From: Phycisphaeraceae bacterium
Lineage (GTDB): Bacteria > Planctomycetota > Phycisphaerae > Phycisphaerales > SM1A02
NCBI GenBank assembly: GCA_015709595.1
Contig: CP054178.1
Location: 3,477,205 to 3,541,204, forward strand
DNA length: 64,000 nt
Direction: 5' to 3'
Shown here piece after piece: positions 42,025 through 54,415 of the stretch. A program made the translations under genes and the position numbers. Position 1 is the first letter of the stretch; the number at the start of each line of letters is the position of its first letter. The notes under the pieces were generated by a model that saw nothing but the letters and a program-made list of their open reading frames with translations, was not told the origin of the DNA and ran no database searches.

Positions 42025-43209
42025 TCAACCCACGCGAGGATCTGGCCAACGAAACTTCATGTGTCCTCGGTAGAAACGATCCTTGAGCCACGCGAGGTCA
42101 GACGTCCAATCCGCCACAGCAACCGACATGTCTTTGCGAGTCTCAGCGGCGTACTTTCCGACGAGCCATGCAATGTGGTACGCCATTGCTTGGAGGCGTG
42201 GTCCTGATCCTGCGGCCCCCCAATCGGCGCAGTGTGGTGGGATCGACGCTCTCTGAAAGGCGAAATCGAGAATGCCGTGCCTCTGCTCGCGCGTCAAGGT
42301 CGAAGTCTTCCCGACTTCGTAGCCGCATGCTTTGAGCAACGATTCGTTGTGTGCCCATTCCGTGAACGTGCGCTTACCACTCTTTCCGGATCGCGGCTGC
42401 ACCCAGATCTTCACCCAGCCGGGCCATCCCTCCGAGACATACTCGAGTCCTGGATGCGTTGTCCGGAAGCGATCCAAGACACCCAGATGGCTGTCACCAT
42501 CGAACGGATCCTGTCCATTGGCGATCATCGCGACGAGAAGTTCCTGGCTCAACACATGCAGGTTCTTACCCGTCCGCAGTTCAATCTGGCCGTCCACGAA
42601 GTCGCGGCTCCAGTCCTCCCTTCCAATGATGATCACGCCCACATCGTCGGACGCACCCTCGCATGGATCAAGGCCATGGCGCTTGAGGAACGCCACGAAG
42701 TCCAACGCACTAAACGGCTTGCACCCGGTGACCATGATCGGCCCCGATGTCAACCACTCTGGCATCGTGACATCACCACTCGTCAGCCAATCCCGAAGCA
42801 CCGAATCATTGAATGGATTGGACCCGGCAACCGCGGTTTTAGCGATCTGTTGATGGAGCAGGAACTCCTCCTCGATCTCAGGCTTGCACTCGTGAAGTAA
42901 CGATGCATACGGCAATCCCTCAAACCGGTTCTGGGCGACGAGGATCATCAACTCTCGCGCCAGACCCATTGCTCCGACAACTTGGACAGCTCGGGCAAGC
43001 TCCTCTCGCGATTCGCACGATGCGACGAACTCCTCAAGGCAGTGCTCGCCAAACAGTTCATTGAGGCGCTGAATCCGCGAATCTGGTGACTCTACCACCT
43101 CGTACCGATTGTCAACCCACTCCCACGCACGCCCGACATCCTGAATGTCGTCATCGTGCATCCAACGGTACTCACGACGATCAAGGGAGACCGTGAAGGT
43201 GTCCTGCAT
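42025..43209 (-). CDS. Hypothetical protein with BRCT-like central region
   Basis: 394 residues from ATG 43209, which has GAGG seven bases upstream; ATG/GTG 43224 is an alternative. Residues ~145-240 (SGPIMVTGCKPFSALDFVAF, GASDDVGVIIIGREDWSRDF, GKNLHVLSQELLVAMI) follow the strand/helix pattern of BRCT domains, including the VVVG..-S-x-K/D-A and the LSEEEFL-type ending, but this is a similarity of pattern only. The C-terminal ~110 residues (LLKACGYEVGKTSTLTREQR, ILDFAFQRASIPPHCADWGA, GSGPRLQAMAYHIAWLVGKY, VADWTSDLAWLKDRFYRGHM) form a separate conserved module that I recognise from assorted uncharacterised and phage- or defence-associated proteins but cannot name. No catalytic motif. Codon usage is visibly less GC-biased than its neighbours, hinting at acquisition. 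Confidence 0.6.
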   Translation of the reverse strand: MQDTFTVSLDRREYRWMHDDDIQDVGRAWEWVDNRYEVVESPDSRIQRLNELFGEHCLEEFVASCESREELARAVQVVGAMGLARELMILVAQNRFEGLPYASLLHECKPEIEEEFLLHQQIAKTAVAGSNPFNDSVLRDWLTSGDVTMPEWLTSGPIMVTGCKPFSALDFVAFLKRHGLDPCEGASDDVGVIIIGREDWSRDFVDGQIELRTGKNLHVLSQELLVAMIANGQDPFDGDSHLGVLDRFRTTHPGLEYVSEGWPGWVKIWVQPRSGKSGKRTFTEWAHNESLLKACGYEVGKTSTLTREQRHGILDFAFQRASIPPHCADWGAAGSGPRLQAMAYHIAWLVGKYAAETRKDMSVAVADWTSDLAWLKDRFYRGHMKFRWPDPRVG

Positions 43210-43298
43210 GGTGCATCCTCGCACTTCGTGAGGTGTACGCGGTTACGACGTGCCCTGCACACAGGATAATCGACTTCGCCGAACTGGTCCCTTCCGGC

Positions 43299-44312
43299 CT
43301 ACTCCCGCCCCGCAAACATCCGCAGCATGTCCACGCAGCGGGCGGCGTAGCCCCACTCGTTGTCGTACCACGACACCACCTTGAAGAAGCGGTCGTTCAG
43401 TTCAATGCCCGCCTTGGCATCGAAGATGGAGCTGTGCGGGTCGCTGATGAAGTCGCTCGACACCACTTCATCCTCGGTGTACGCCAGCACGCCCTGCATC
43501 GGCCCCTGCGCGGCGGCTTTCATCGCCGCGTTGATCTCGGCCAGCTTCGTCGGACGGCTGGTGCGGAAGGTGAGGTCAACCGCCGACACATCCGCCGTGG
43601 GCACGCGGAAGGACATGCCCGTGAGCTTGCCCTTCAGCGCGGGGATGCACAGGGCCACGGCCTTGGCGGCGCCGGTAGAGGCGGGGATGATGTTGTGATA
43701 GGCGTTGCGCCCGCCGCGCCAGTCCTTCTTGCTGGGGCCATCCTGCGTGGGCTGCGTGGCGGTGACGGCGTGGATCGTCGTCATCAGCCCCTCTTCCAGC
43801 CCGAAGGCGTCGTTGATCACCTTGGCCACCGGCGCGAGGCAGTTGGTGGTGCAGGAGGCGTTGGAGACGATGCGGTGCTTCGCCGGGTCGTAGGTCTCGT
43901 GGTTGACCTTGTAGGCCATGGTCGGAATGTCTTTGTCCGACTTGGTGGGCGCGGAGATCAGCACGCGCTTGGCCCCGGCGGCCAGGTGCTTGGAGGAGCC
44001 CTCCAAGTCGGTGAACAGCCCGGTGGATTCCAGCACGTAATCGACGCCCAGATTCTTCCACGGCAGGGCGGCGGGGTCCTTCTCGGCGAACGTGCGCGTG
44101 AGCCGGCCTTCGCAGGAGAAGCCGCCCTCGGCCACCGTCACCGGCTTGCTGAAGCGGCGGTGCATGGTGTCGTAGGTGAGCAGGTAGGCCAGGTTGTCGG
44201 CGGGCACGAGGTCGTTGACCGCGACCACCTCGAACCCCCCCTGCTGCATGGCGATGCGGTAGACCAGCCGCCCGATGCGCCCGAACCCGTTGATGGCGAT
44301 CCTGATGGCCAT
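43299..44312 (-). CDS. gapA: Glyceraldehyde-3-phosphate dehydrogenase, type I
   Basis: 337 residues, ATG 44312. [20 protein letters not shown] Rossmann start, active-site [20 protein letters not shown] with the catalytic Cys, [20 protein letters not shown] and [20 protein letters not shown]-type phosphate-binding stretch, [18 protein letters not shown] at the end. Full length for the family. Converts glyceraldehyde-3-phosphate to 1,3-bisphosphoglycerate with NAD(P). Monocistronic by context. Confidence 0.97.
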   Translation of the reverse strand: MAIRIAINGFGRIGRLVYRIAMQQGGFEVVAVNDLVPADNLAYLLTYDTMHRRFSKPVTVAEGGFSCEGRLTRTFAEKDPAALPWKNLGVDYVLESTGLFTDLEGSSKHLAAGAKRVLISAPTKSDKDIPTMAYKVNHETYDPAKHRIVSNASCTTNCLAPVAKVINDAFGLEEGLMTTIHAVTATQPTQDGPSKKDWRGGRNAYHNIIPASTGAAKAVALCIPALKGKLTGMSFRVPTADVSAVDLTFRTSRPTKLAEINAAMKAAAQGPMQGVLAYTEDEVVSSDFISDPHSSIFDAKAGIELNDRFFKVVSWYDNEWGYAARCVDMLRMFAGRE

Positions 44313-44584
44313 GAAGAAAGTCCTCCACCCGTGGGAAAGCGGGAGGATATGGAGGCGTCCCCCGGAAGTGAAACGGGGATGGCCCCACGGATGAACACGG
44401 ATGGAGAGGATGGCGCTGGCGCGAGGGGGTTGCTCAGGGGAAGGTGGAGCGGGTATGCCGCGGATGGGCGAGATGGCGAAGGGTGCGAGTCGTCTGGGCG
44501 ATGCGGGGGCGCTCCCTCACGGTCGCGGCTCGTGGTGAGGTTCCCCCTGCTCACGACCCGCCGCCCCCTCGTATCATCCCCGCC

Positions 44585-46855
44585 ATGTCTGATTCGGATG
44601 ACACATGGCGGCTGGTCGAGCGCGGCTTCTCCGCCGCGACGGCCAAGCACTTCGAGGGGCTGTTCACGCTCGGCTGGGACGGGCTGCACCTGCGCGGGTC
44701 GCTGGAGGAGCCCCTCGCGGAGGCGCCGCAGAATGATACCTACTGGCGTCTGCCCGCCAACGTGACCAGCGAGCGCATGCGCCACGCGCTCTCGAAGTGG
44801 GGCGCCTACGTGCCGGGGGTGTACGGCCAGCATCCGCTGCTCAACAACCAGCTCATTAACCTGCCGTGGATCGCGTGGCTGACGCCGGTCATCGAGGGCG
44901 AGCGGCTGGATGCGTCGCGCGCCATGCTCGTCCATCAGGAGCGCGCCCTCGACCTGCGCACGGCGGTGCTGCGGCGCAAGACCGTGTGGCGCACGACGGG
45001 CGGCATCGAGGCCACGTGGCGCACGGAGCGATTCGTGGTCGCGGGCGACCGGCCGCGCACACTGGTGCAGCGCGGCGTGCTGACCGTGAACCGAACGGGC
45101 GAGGCCGCCGTCGAAGCGGGCATCGATGGAGACGTGCGCACCAACGGCTGGGATCACTTCACGGATGTGGCGTTCAACCCGCCCGGCGACGACCATGCGT
45201 CCACCGTTGCAGCCGAGCCGGCGGAACTCGGCTGTCGCGTGACGCTCGATTCGGGCGAAACTGTTTCGGTGCGGACCATCCTGCTGGCGTCGGGCGACTT
45301 GGAGCGCGTCGTGGATGGCCGCCGCGGCCTGGTGAGGGCTTCACGCCGGCTCCCGCCCGGTGAATCGTGGGTGGTCGAGAAACGAACGACCATCCATCGA
45401 GGCAGCGAGGCGCCGCCCGCCCCGCCGGATGGTCCGTACGAGGAACTGCTGACACGGCATGCCGCCGCGTGGCGCGAGCGATGGAATCGCGCGGACATCC
45501 TGATCGAGGGCGATGCGGATTCGCAGCGGGCGATCCGAGCCGCGATCTTTCACCTGCTGCGGTCGCATCCGGGGGACTCGTCCGGGCTGGCCATCGACGC
45601 CAAGGGCTACGCGGGCGAGGCGTACTGGGGGCGCTTCTTCTGGGACACGGAAATGTTCCTGCTGCCGTTCTTCGCGCACGTCGATCCGGCACGGGCGCGC
45701 ACGCTGGCGGACTTCCGCGTCGCTTCATTGGAAGGCGCGAAACGCAACGCCGCCAAGGCGGGGTACCCGGGGGCGAAGTACGCGTGGGAGTCGGACCCCG
45801 CTGGCGACGAGTGCTGTCCCAACTGGCAGTACGCCGATCACGAGATTCACGTCACGGCGGACGTGGTGTACGGGCTGGCGTATCTCTCGCGTGCCGCGGG
45901 AGACGACGCGTTCCTTCGTCGCCCCGAGGTGTGCCGCGTACTGGCGGAGGCCGCACGGTACTGGATGGCCCGCATGGACCGCCGCCCCGGCGAGGATCAC
46001 CCGTCGATTCTCGGCGTCATGGGACCGGACGAGTACACGCCCCTCTCTCACAACAACGCCTACACCAACCGGCTGGCGGCCTTCGCCTTGTCCCTGGCGG
46101 CGAAGTTCTGCAACGGGCGCGACGGCGTGAGCGACGCGGAGCGCGGGCCGTGGCGGGACGCGGCCCGCTCGCTGCCAATCCCGAGGCATCCCGACAATCC
46201 GCGCCTCGTGCTTCAGTGCGAGGATTTTCATCGTCTGGCCCCGCTCGACTTCGATGCCCTGTGGAAGGACCGCTCACGCACGCTCGGCTCGCAGGTGCCG
46301 CAGGAGCGGCTGTACCGCAGCCGCGCGCTCAAGCAGGCGGATGTGCTGATGCTGATGCACCTGTTTCCGCGGGAGTTCACCGATGAAGAGGTGCGCGCCG
46401 CGTGGGACTTCTATGTACCGCTCACGACGCACGATTCCTCGCTCTCCGCGGCGGTGCATGCCCTGATCGCGCTGCGGCTGGGACTGCATGACGAGGCGTG
46501 GCGGTTCTTCACGCGCTCACGCGGCATCGACCTTGATCCATCGCACGGCGGCGGCGCGGCGGAGGGCGTCCACATCGCCAACGCGGGCGGCTTGTGGCAG
46601 GTGGTCGTTCACGGCTTCGCGGGGCTGGAGTCGGCCATGCATGCGGACGAGATCACGCTCAACCCGCGCCTGCCGGGCAGGTGGACGCGGCTGGCGTTTC
46701 CGCTGGCGTGGCGCGGGTCGCGGGTGTTCGTCGACGCGAGGCCGGGCGAGGTCACGGTTCGCAACGTCGGAGGCACGCCCAGTCCGGTGAACGTGCGGGG
46801 AGATCGTCGCGTGATCGCGCCCGGCGCCGCGCAACAATGGGAGGCGGCGACGTGA
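44585..46855 (+). CDS. Glycoside hydrolase family 65 phosphorylase
   Basis: 756 residues from ATG 44585. GH65 organisation: N-terminal beta-sandwich, then (alpha/alpha)6 barrel with GEAYWGRFFWDTEMFLLPFF (substrate site), YAWESDPAGDECCP, and the general-acid Glu in GVMGPDEYTPLSHNNAYTNR; C-terminal RAxHS-like SHGGGAAEGVHIANAGGLWQ for phosphate binding. Family members cleave maltose, trehalose or kojibiose with phosphate and release beta-glucose-1-phosphate. The next gene is beta-phosphoglucomutase, overlapping by four bases, which supports phosphorolysis. Exact disaccharide not predictable. Confidence 0.9.
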   Translation: MSDSDDTWRLVERGFSAATAKHFEGLFTLGWDGLHLRGSLEEPLAEAPQNDTYWRLPANVTSERMRHALSKWGAYVPGVYGQHPLLNNQLINLPWIAWLTPVIEGERLDASRAMLVHQERALDLRTAVLRRKTVWRTTGGIEATWRTERFVVAGDRPRTLVQRGVLTVNRTGEAAVEAGIDGDVRTNGWDHFTDVAFNPPGDDHASTVAAEPAELGCRVTLDSGETVSVRTILLASGDLERVVDGRRGLVRASRRLPPGESWVVEKRTTIHRGSEAPPAPPDGPYEELLTRHAAAWRERWNRADILIEGDADSQRAIRAAIFHLLRSHPGDSSGLAIDAKGYAGEAYWGRFFWDTEMFLLPFFAHVDPARARTLADFRVASLEGAKRNAAKAGYPGAKYAWESDPAGDECCPNWQYADHEIHVTADVVYGLAYLSRAAGDDAFLRRPEVCRVLAEAARYWMARMDRRPGEDHPSILGVMGPDEYTPLSHNNAYTNRLAAFALSLAAKFCNGRDGVSDAERGPWRDAARSLPIPRHPDNPRLVLQCEDFHRLAPLDFDALWKDRSRTLGSQVPQERLYRSRALKQADVLMLMHLFPREFTDEEVRAAWDFYVPLTTHDSSLSAAVHALIALRLGLHDEAWRFFTRSRGIDLDPSHGGGAAEGVHIANAGGLWQVVVHGFAGLESAMHADEITLNPRLPGRWTRLAFPLAWRGSRVFVDARPGEVTVRNVGGTPSPVNVRGDRRVIAPGAAQQWEAAT

Positions 46856-47511
46856 TCCGCGGCGTCATCTTCGATCTCGACGGCGTGCTGGTGCATACCG
46901 ACGAACTGCACTACCAGTCGTGGAAGCGGATCGCGGACGAGGAAGGTGTCCCGTTCGATCGCACGATCAATGATCGCCTGCGCGGGGTGGACCGGATGAC
47001 CTCGCTGGCGATTCTGCTGGAACGCGCCGGGCGTCCGTACGACGACGTGGAGCGCCGGCGGCTGGCGGAACGCAAGAACGACCTGTACCGCCAGGCGCTG
47101 GCGACTCTCACGCCCCAGGACGCCGCTCCGGGCGCGCACGAGCTGCTGCGTGACCTGCGGGCCCGGGGTGTGAAGACGGCCGTGGCGAGTTCCAGCCGCA
47201 ATGCGCCGCTGCTGCTGGAGCGGCTCAACCTGCGGCCTCTGCTCGACGCGGTAGCCGACGGCAACGACGCGGCGGCCCCCAAGCCCGCGCCGGACCTGTT
47301 CCTGCTGGCGGCCAGGCGCAGCGCCGCGGCGCCGGACGATTGCGTGGTGGTCGAGGATGCCGAATCGGGCGTCGCCGGGGCGCTGGCGGCGGGGATGCGC
47401 GTCATCGGGATCGGACCGGCGGGCCGCGATCCTCGCGCCCACCGGCGCGCGGCGGACCTCGCGTCGCTTCGCGTCGAAGATGTCGTGACCTGGCCGGACG
47501 CGCGAACGTGA
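46852..47511 (+). CDS. pgmB: Beta-phosphoglucomutase (HAD superfamily)
   Basis: 219 residues from GTG 46852 (GTGA overlap with the GH65 stop; GGGAGG SD nearby). HAD motif I GVIFDLDGVLVHTDELHY, cap with RLRGVDRMTSLAILLERAGR, motif II VASSSRNAPLLLERL, motif III KPAPDLFLLAARR and motif IV VVVEDAESGVAGALAAGMR. The LRGVDR cap motif is specific to beta-PGM. Converts beta-glucose-1-phosphate to glucose-6-phosphate, feeding the product of the GH65 enzyme into glycolysis, near gapA. Confidence 0.92.
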   Translation: MIRGVIFDLDGVLVHTDELHYQSWKRIADEEGVPFDRTINDRLRGVDRMTSLAILLERAGRPYDDVERRRLAERKNDLYRQALATLTPQDAAPGAHELLRDLRARGVKTAVASSSRNAPLLLERLNLRPLLDAVADGNDAAAPKPAPDLFLLAARRSAAAPDDCVVVEDAESGVAGALAAGMRVIGIGPAGRDPRAHRRAADLASLRVEDVVTWPDART

Positions 47512-47567
47512 CGGGTCGGATGGCTCACGCAGCCGCACTATGATTGCCCCACGCCAGGAGGGCTCGC

Positions 47568-50576
<3,009 letters not shown>

Positions 50577-50732
50577 CGATTCCGCGCGTTTTCAGCCGGT
50601 TTCTCTGGCACGACGAGTCAGAATGTGGGACAATCGTTGATAGCCGAGGGCGCCGAGGGGGCGCAGGATCGTGGCTCGCGCTCGCCGACGGCGTTCCAGA
50701 CATCCATTCTTCAGCCACGCCGGAGGTGCGCC

Positions 50733-52157
50733 ATGCGCATGCTCGCCAATCGTCGTGAGGCGGCGTTGGAACTCGCCGAGGCGCTCGCCTTCCTGGAAGG
50801 CGAGGAGGTGGTGGTGATGGCCCTGCCGACGGGGGGCGTGCCCATCGCCATCGAGATCTGCAAGCGGCTTCGAGCGCCGCTGGATGTTCTCCTGCTGGCC
50901 AAGCTCCACGCGCCGCGCATGCCCGACCAGGTGGCCGGCGCCGTGGACGAGCATGGCCGCATCTCGCTGATCGAGTCGGCGGCTCGGTGGCATCACCTGA
51001 CCACGCAGAAGATGATCGCGCCGGCCCGCGCCGCCTTCCGCGACCTGCAGCGTCGCCGGTCGCTGTACCGCGCGCTGGCCCCGGAGCAGGAAGTGCGCGG
51101 CCGAACCGTCATCATCGTGGATGAGGGCATCGACGACGAGGCCGCCACCATGCTCGCCGCCGTGGCGTCGGTGCGCGATCGCGGCGCGAAGAAGGTGGTC
51201 GTCGCCGCCCCGGCCGGCTCCGAGAAGGGCATCTGGCAGCTGCATGAGACGGCCCACATGGCCGTCATTCCCCACAAGCCGTCGAAGTTCCGAGGCATCG
51301 ACAAGTTTTACGCGGATTACACCCCGCTCTCTGATTCAGCGGTGCTCGCCATGCTCCGCAGCCACGCGCTGGAGCAGGGCGTCTCGCCCACGCAGGTGCG
51401 CTCCGTGGCCATGCGCGTCCTGGCCGACGGCGAGCGATTCATCTACTGCGAGATGGACATTCCCCCTGGCGAGGGACCGTTCCCGGCGGTGGTGTTCGCC
51501 CACGGGTTTGAAAGCGACTGCCGCAGCCCCCGCTCCGTTCCCACCAGCATGCGGCTGGCCAAGCGCGGCGTGCTGGGTGTCCGCATGGATTTCATGGGCC
51601 ACGGCCGCTCGGAAGGCGACCGCGATGCCTGCACCCGCGAGGTGATGCTGCGCGACCTGCAGACCGTCTATGAGAGCGTGCGATGCGACGAGCGCGTTGA
51701 CCCCGATCACATCGGGCTGTGCGGTTCGGGCGTTGGCGGACTGGTGGCGCTCGAGTTCGCCTCCCGCGAGCCGCGCCTGGGCGCGCTGGTCATCCGCGGA
51801 CCGATCTGCGGCGGCGAGGTGGACGCGGCGTCGGCCATCAAGGCGCCCACCCTGCTGATTCACGGCGAATCGGACAAGTCGCTCTATCCCGACGTGGCCC
51901 GGATCAACGAACTGCTGGGCGCGCGGCACCGGCTGCTTCAGATCCCCGAATCCAACCGGCTGTTCAGCGACCCCATCAGTTTTGAACTCATGGTCAACGC
52001 CTCGGTGGACTGGCTGGTGGACTACCTCAAGTACTTCCGACCCGTGGAGCCGCCGAGTGAGATCGTGACCGACCACGCGGCAACCGCCGCCCCGGTGATG
52101 GCTGAGGAGCCCCGGACGGTCGATACGCCGACAGAAGCCGCCTCGTCAGAGGTCTGA
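50733..52157 (+). CDS. Phosphoribosyltransferase-like / alpha-beta hydrolase-like fusion (active-site residues degenerate)
   Basis: 474 residues from ATG 50733 (GGAGG six bases upstream). Residues 1-215 are PRTase-like (MALPTGGVPIAIEICKRLRA, LDVLLLAKLHAPRMPDQVAG) but the PRPP loop reads VIIVDEGIDDEAATML where active enzymes have VDDGxATGAT. Residues ~225-430 are an alpha/beta hydrolase (FPAVVFAHGFESDCRSPRSV, GVRMDFMGHGRSEGDR); the nucleophile elbow is GLCGSGVGGLVAL, where family members have G-S-S-x-G, so the Ser is Gly; the Asp is kept (HGESDKS) but the final His position reads PESNRLF. Both halves may be non-catalytic. Fusions of these two domains are known in actinobacteria and others. Tail overlaps the convergent yraN gene by 12 bp. 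Confidence 0.8.
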   Translation: MRMLANRREAALELAEALAFLEGEEVVVMALPTGGVPIAIEICKRLRAPLDVLLLAKLHAPRMPDQVAGAVDEHGRISLIESAARWHHLTTQKMIAPARAAFRDLQRRRSLYRALAPEQEVRGRTVIIVDEGIDDEAATMLAAVASVRDRGAKKVVVAAPAGSEKGIWQLHETAHMAVIPHKPSKFRGIDKFYADYTPLSDSAVLAMLRSHALEQGVSPTQVRSVAMRVLADGERFIYCEMDIPPGEGPFPAVVFAHGFESDCRSPRSVPTSMRLAKRGVLGVRMDFMGHGRSEGDRDACTREVMLRDLQTVYESVRCDERVDPDHIGLCGSGVGGLVALEFASREPRLGALVIRGPICGGEVDAASAIKAPTLLIHGESDKSLYPDVARINELLGARHRLLQIPESNRLFSDPISFELMVNASVDWLVDYLKYFRPVEPPSEIVTDHAATAAPVMAEEPRTVDTPTEAASSEV

Positions 52158-52553
52158 CGCGAACGCCCCGAGAAAGTGCGTCACATTCGGCGCCCCGCCC
52201 TCGGGCCAGACGATCGCTATCACGTCGAATCGAAACGGGCGATCGCGATACTCTCTCCGCCGCGCCAGCACCGCCGCCAGCCGGTTCAGACGATGCCGCT
52301 TTCGACCATGCACGTTCTCCTCCGGTCGGACGTCGTCGTCGCGCCGGGTCTTCACTTCGACGATGACGACGGTCCGCCCGTCGGGATCAAGCATGACCAG
52401 GTCGGCTTCATCCTTGCCCACGCGCAGATTGCGATGGAGCACCCGGTAGCCGCGCGCCGCCAGCCAGCGGGCGGCCTCGTGCTCGCCGCAGTCGCCCAGC
52501 GGGTTTCCACCCCTTCGCCAGGCGCCCACCCACCGCCTCAGGAGATCGATCAT
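52146..52553 (-). CDS. YraN/UPF0102 family putative endonuclease
   Basis: 135 residues, ATG 52553 (ATGA overlap with the lipoprotein gene). CGEHEAARWLAARGYRVLHR, then NLRVGKDEADLVMLDPDGRT and VVIVEVKTRRDD: the E-x(n)-D-x(n)-E-V-K pattern of the restriction-endonuclease-like UPF0102 family. Size is normal. The family is Holliday-junction-resolvase-like in fold, but cellular role is unsettled. Converges on and slightly overlaps the PRTase/hydrolase fusion gene. Confidence 0.88.
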   Translation of the reverse strand: MIDLLRRWVGAWRRGGNPLGDCGEHEAARWLAARGYRVLHRNLRVGKDEADLVMLDPDGRTVVIVEVKTRRDDDVRPEENVHGRKRHRLNRLAAVLARRREYRDRPFRFDVIAIVWPEGGAPNVTHFLGAFASDL

Positions 52554-53845
52554 CGGGCGTATCGCACTTCACCGATGCTGATGAGCCGGCGCCGCATGGC
52601 GTCAAGATCAACGTAGATGCTCTCGGCGATGAGTTCGTTGAAGTACCGCTCCTGTTCCACGGCGCGGCGCGATTGCAGCACATGGTTCTGCAGGGCGAGC
52701 TGCACCTCGGGGTCGTACAGACTGCGCGAGGTCGCGGGCGTGATCTCCACCACGTGCAGCCAGACCGTTCGCGGGCTGCCGTCGGTCATGGCGATGTCGA
52801 ACGGACCGACCGTCGTCCCGGGCGTCGCGGAGGCGAGCCGCTCACGAAAGACCGGTGGATTGAGTTCGGCGGCGTCGGCCAATCCGTTGGGACCGAGCGG
52901 AATGGGCTTGTCGGCGTAGAGGCCGCCGCGGATCATGCCGATGGACTGGGCCACCTCCATGAACTTCTCGCCGCGCTCCAGGCGCTCCTTCACTTGCTCG
53001 ATGCGTGCCGCGTCCGACCGGGGGTCGAGCCGGATGATGCCGATGACCGCGCTGGCCGGGGTGTTGAACTCGCTGAAACGGCGTTCGTACTCGCGCTCCA
53101 CGTCCTTCCACGACACGATGACGCGCGGCGCAATCTCCTGTTGATAGATCATCTGGATCAGCGCCAGGTCGCGTCGCTCGGCGATGGCCTGCTCCATGGT
53201 TCGCCCCTGTTCTTCCTGAATGGAGCGTCGGGCGGTTTCCACCGCCCCGCCGCGCCCCTGCACGAGCTGCTCCTGCTGCTGCCGCAGGAAGGCGAACAGC
53301 CCCTGCTGCTGCTGCTCGGTGAGGCGCGACTGGGCCTGGGCGAGGATCAACTCGTTCTCCACGATTCCCTTCAACCGCAGTCGCACCACTTCGTCCAGCG
53401 CGTTGGCGAACTGACCCGGGGTGAGCCGGCGCTTCTCGGCCCGAAGCCGGTCATCCAGCGGCGCGAAGAAGGCGTCCGCGTAGATCGGACGACCGTTGAT
53501 CTGTCCCACCAGACTGTCCACCACCACCAGGTCGCCCGGGGCCACCGGTCGCGGCGTGACGGGGGGCGCGGGTGAAGGCGACGCGATGGTCGTGCCGCCA
53601 GTTCCCCCCGTGCCACTCGATGTGGGCGAAGGATCAGTCGTCGGCTCGACTGGCGTCGCATCGACTCCCGGCGCCGTGACGCCGGTTGATCCGTCTCCCT
53701 CATCCACGGCTCCGGCCCGGGTCATGACGAAGTCGTCAAGTGCGATCACCGCTCCGCCCGGACGGGAGCCCGCGCCCCCGCCGCACGCGCCGAGCAGCCC
53801 CGCCGACCCCGCTGTCACAATGCTCAACCACCAGGTGCGCCTCAT
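52550..53845 (-). CDS. Lipoprotein with parvulin-like peptidyl-prolyl isomerase/SurA features
   Basis: 431 residues from ATG 53845 with GGGAG seven bases upstream. N-terminal lipoprotein signal MRRTWWLSIVTAGSAGLLGA followed by Cys21 (LGAC lipobox). A Pro/Thr/Ser-rich linker (residues ~60-110) is followed by a SurA_N-like region (VDSLVGQINGRPIYADAFFA, RLTPGQFANALDEVVRLRLK, ELILAQAQSRLTEQQQQGLF) and a PPIC-like domain (ASAVIGIIRLDPRSDAARIE, GEKFMEVAQSIGMIRGG). Probably a periplasmic chaperone or foldase on the outer face of a membrane. The C-terminal part is catalytically uncertain. Confidence 0.8.
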   Translation of the reverse strand: MRRTWWLSIVTAGSAGLLGACGGGAGSRPGGAVIALDDFVMTRAGAVDEGDGSTGVTAPGVDATPVEPTTDPSPTSSGTGGTGGTTIASPSPAPPVTPRPVAPGDLVVVDSLVGQINGRPIYADAFFAPLDDRLRAEKRRLTPGQFANALDEVVRLRLKGIVENELILAQAQSRLTEQQQQGLFAFLRQQQEQLVQGRGGAVETARRSIQEEQGRTMEQAIAERRDLALIQMIYQQEIAPRVIVSWKDVEREYERRFSEFNTPASAVIGIIRLDPRSDAARIEQVKERLERGEKFMEVAQSIGMIRGGLYADKPIPLGPNGLADAAELNPPVFRERLASATPGTTVGPFDIAMTDGSPRTVWLHVVEITPATSRSLYDPEVQLALQNHVLQSRRAVEQERYFNELIAESIYVDLDAMRRRLISIGEVRYAR

Positions 53846-53933
53846 GCCATTGCTCCCGTAGGCCGCGCCATTGTACCGGATGCGCCGCCTATACTGGCTC
53901 TCTTTCAATCGGACTTTTCACTCGGAGCCCAAC

Positions 53934-54386
53934 ATGGCCGCCCAGCAGGACTCAGCGCCGCAACTTCACATCGACTCCGACTGGAAGGCGCAGGCCCAGG
54001 CGGAAAAGGCCCGGCTGGAGGAGAAGCAGAAGAGCAAGGGCCCCGCTCCGGATGAGTCTGAGCATGGCGGACTGCCTCCCGCCACGTTTGATTCGCTCGT
54101 GGACCTGATCGCCTCCCAGGCGGTGATGGGGCTTGGCGCCTACGCCGACCGCAACACCGGACGGGTGATGATCGACCTGCATGGCTCCAAGTTCAGCATC
54201 GATCTGCTCCACGTGCTGGAGGAGAAGACCAAGGGGAATCTCACGCCCGAGGAAACCACTCGGCTGCAGCAGATCCTGGTCGAGCTGCGAGGGCGGTTCG
54301 TCCAGATCGTCCACCTGCTGGCGGAGCAGGGCAAGGCGCCGGTTGAGGAGACCGTCAGCGGCAAACCCGGCATCGTCACCCCGTGA
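53934..54386 (+). CDS. DUF1844 domain protein
   Basis: 150 residues from ATG 53934 (CGGAG upstream). Charged, coiled N-terminus (WKAQAQAEKARLEEKQKSK), then the DUF1844 core: FDSLVDLIASQAVMGLGAYA, DLHGSKFSIDLLHVLEEKTK, GNLTPEETTRLQQILVELRG. The family is widespread in Planctomycetota, Acidobacteriota and Deltaproteobacteria; function unknown. Transcribed divergently from the lipoprotein gene with an 88-bp gap. Confidence 0.85.
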   Translation: MAAQQDSAPQLHIDSDWKAQAQAEKARLEEKQKSKGPAPDESEHGGLPPATFDSLVDLIASQAVMGLGAYADRNTGRVMIDLHGSKFSIDLLHVLEEKTKGNLTPEETTRLQQILVELRGRFVQIVHLLAEQGKAPVEETVSGKPGIVTP

Positions 54387-54415
54387 CGATGTCTCGATGA
54401 CTCAGGAGGCATGAC

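Noticed and set aside
44444-44584. Upstream extension of the GH65 gene
   Set aside because: Residues before MSDSDDTW are not GH65-like and the ATG at 44585 gives the normal family start.
43233-44765. Plus-strand frame of ~510 codons opposite gapA
   Set aside because: gapA on the other strand is unambiguous; the frame is a shadow.
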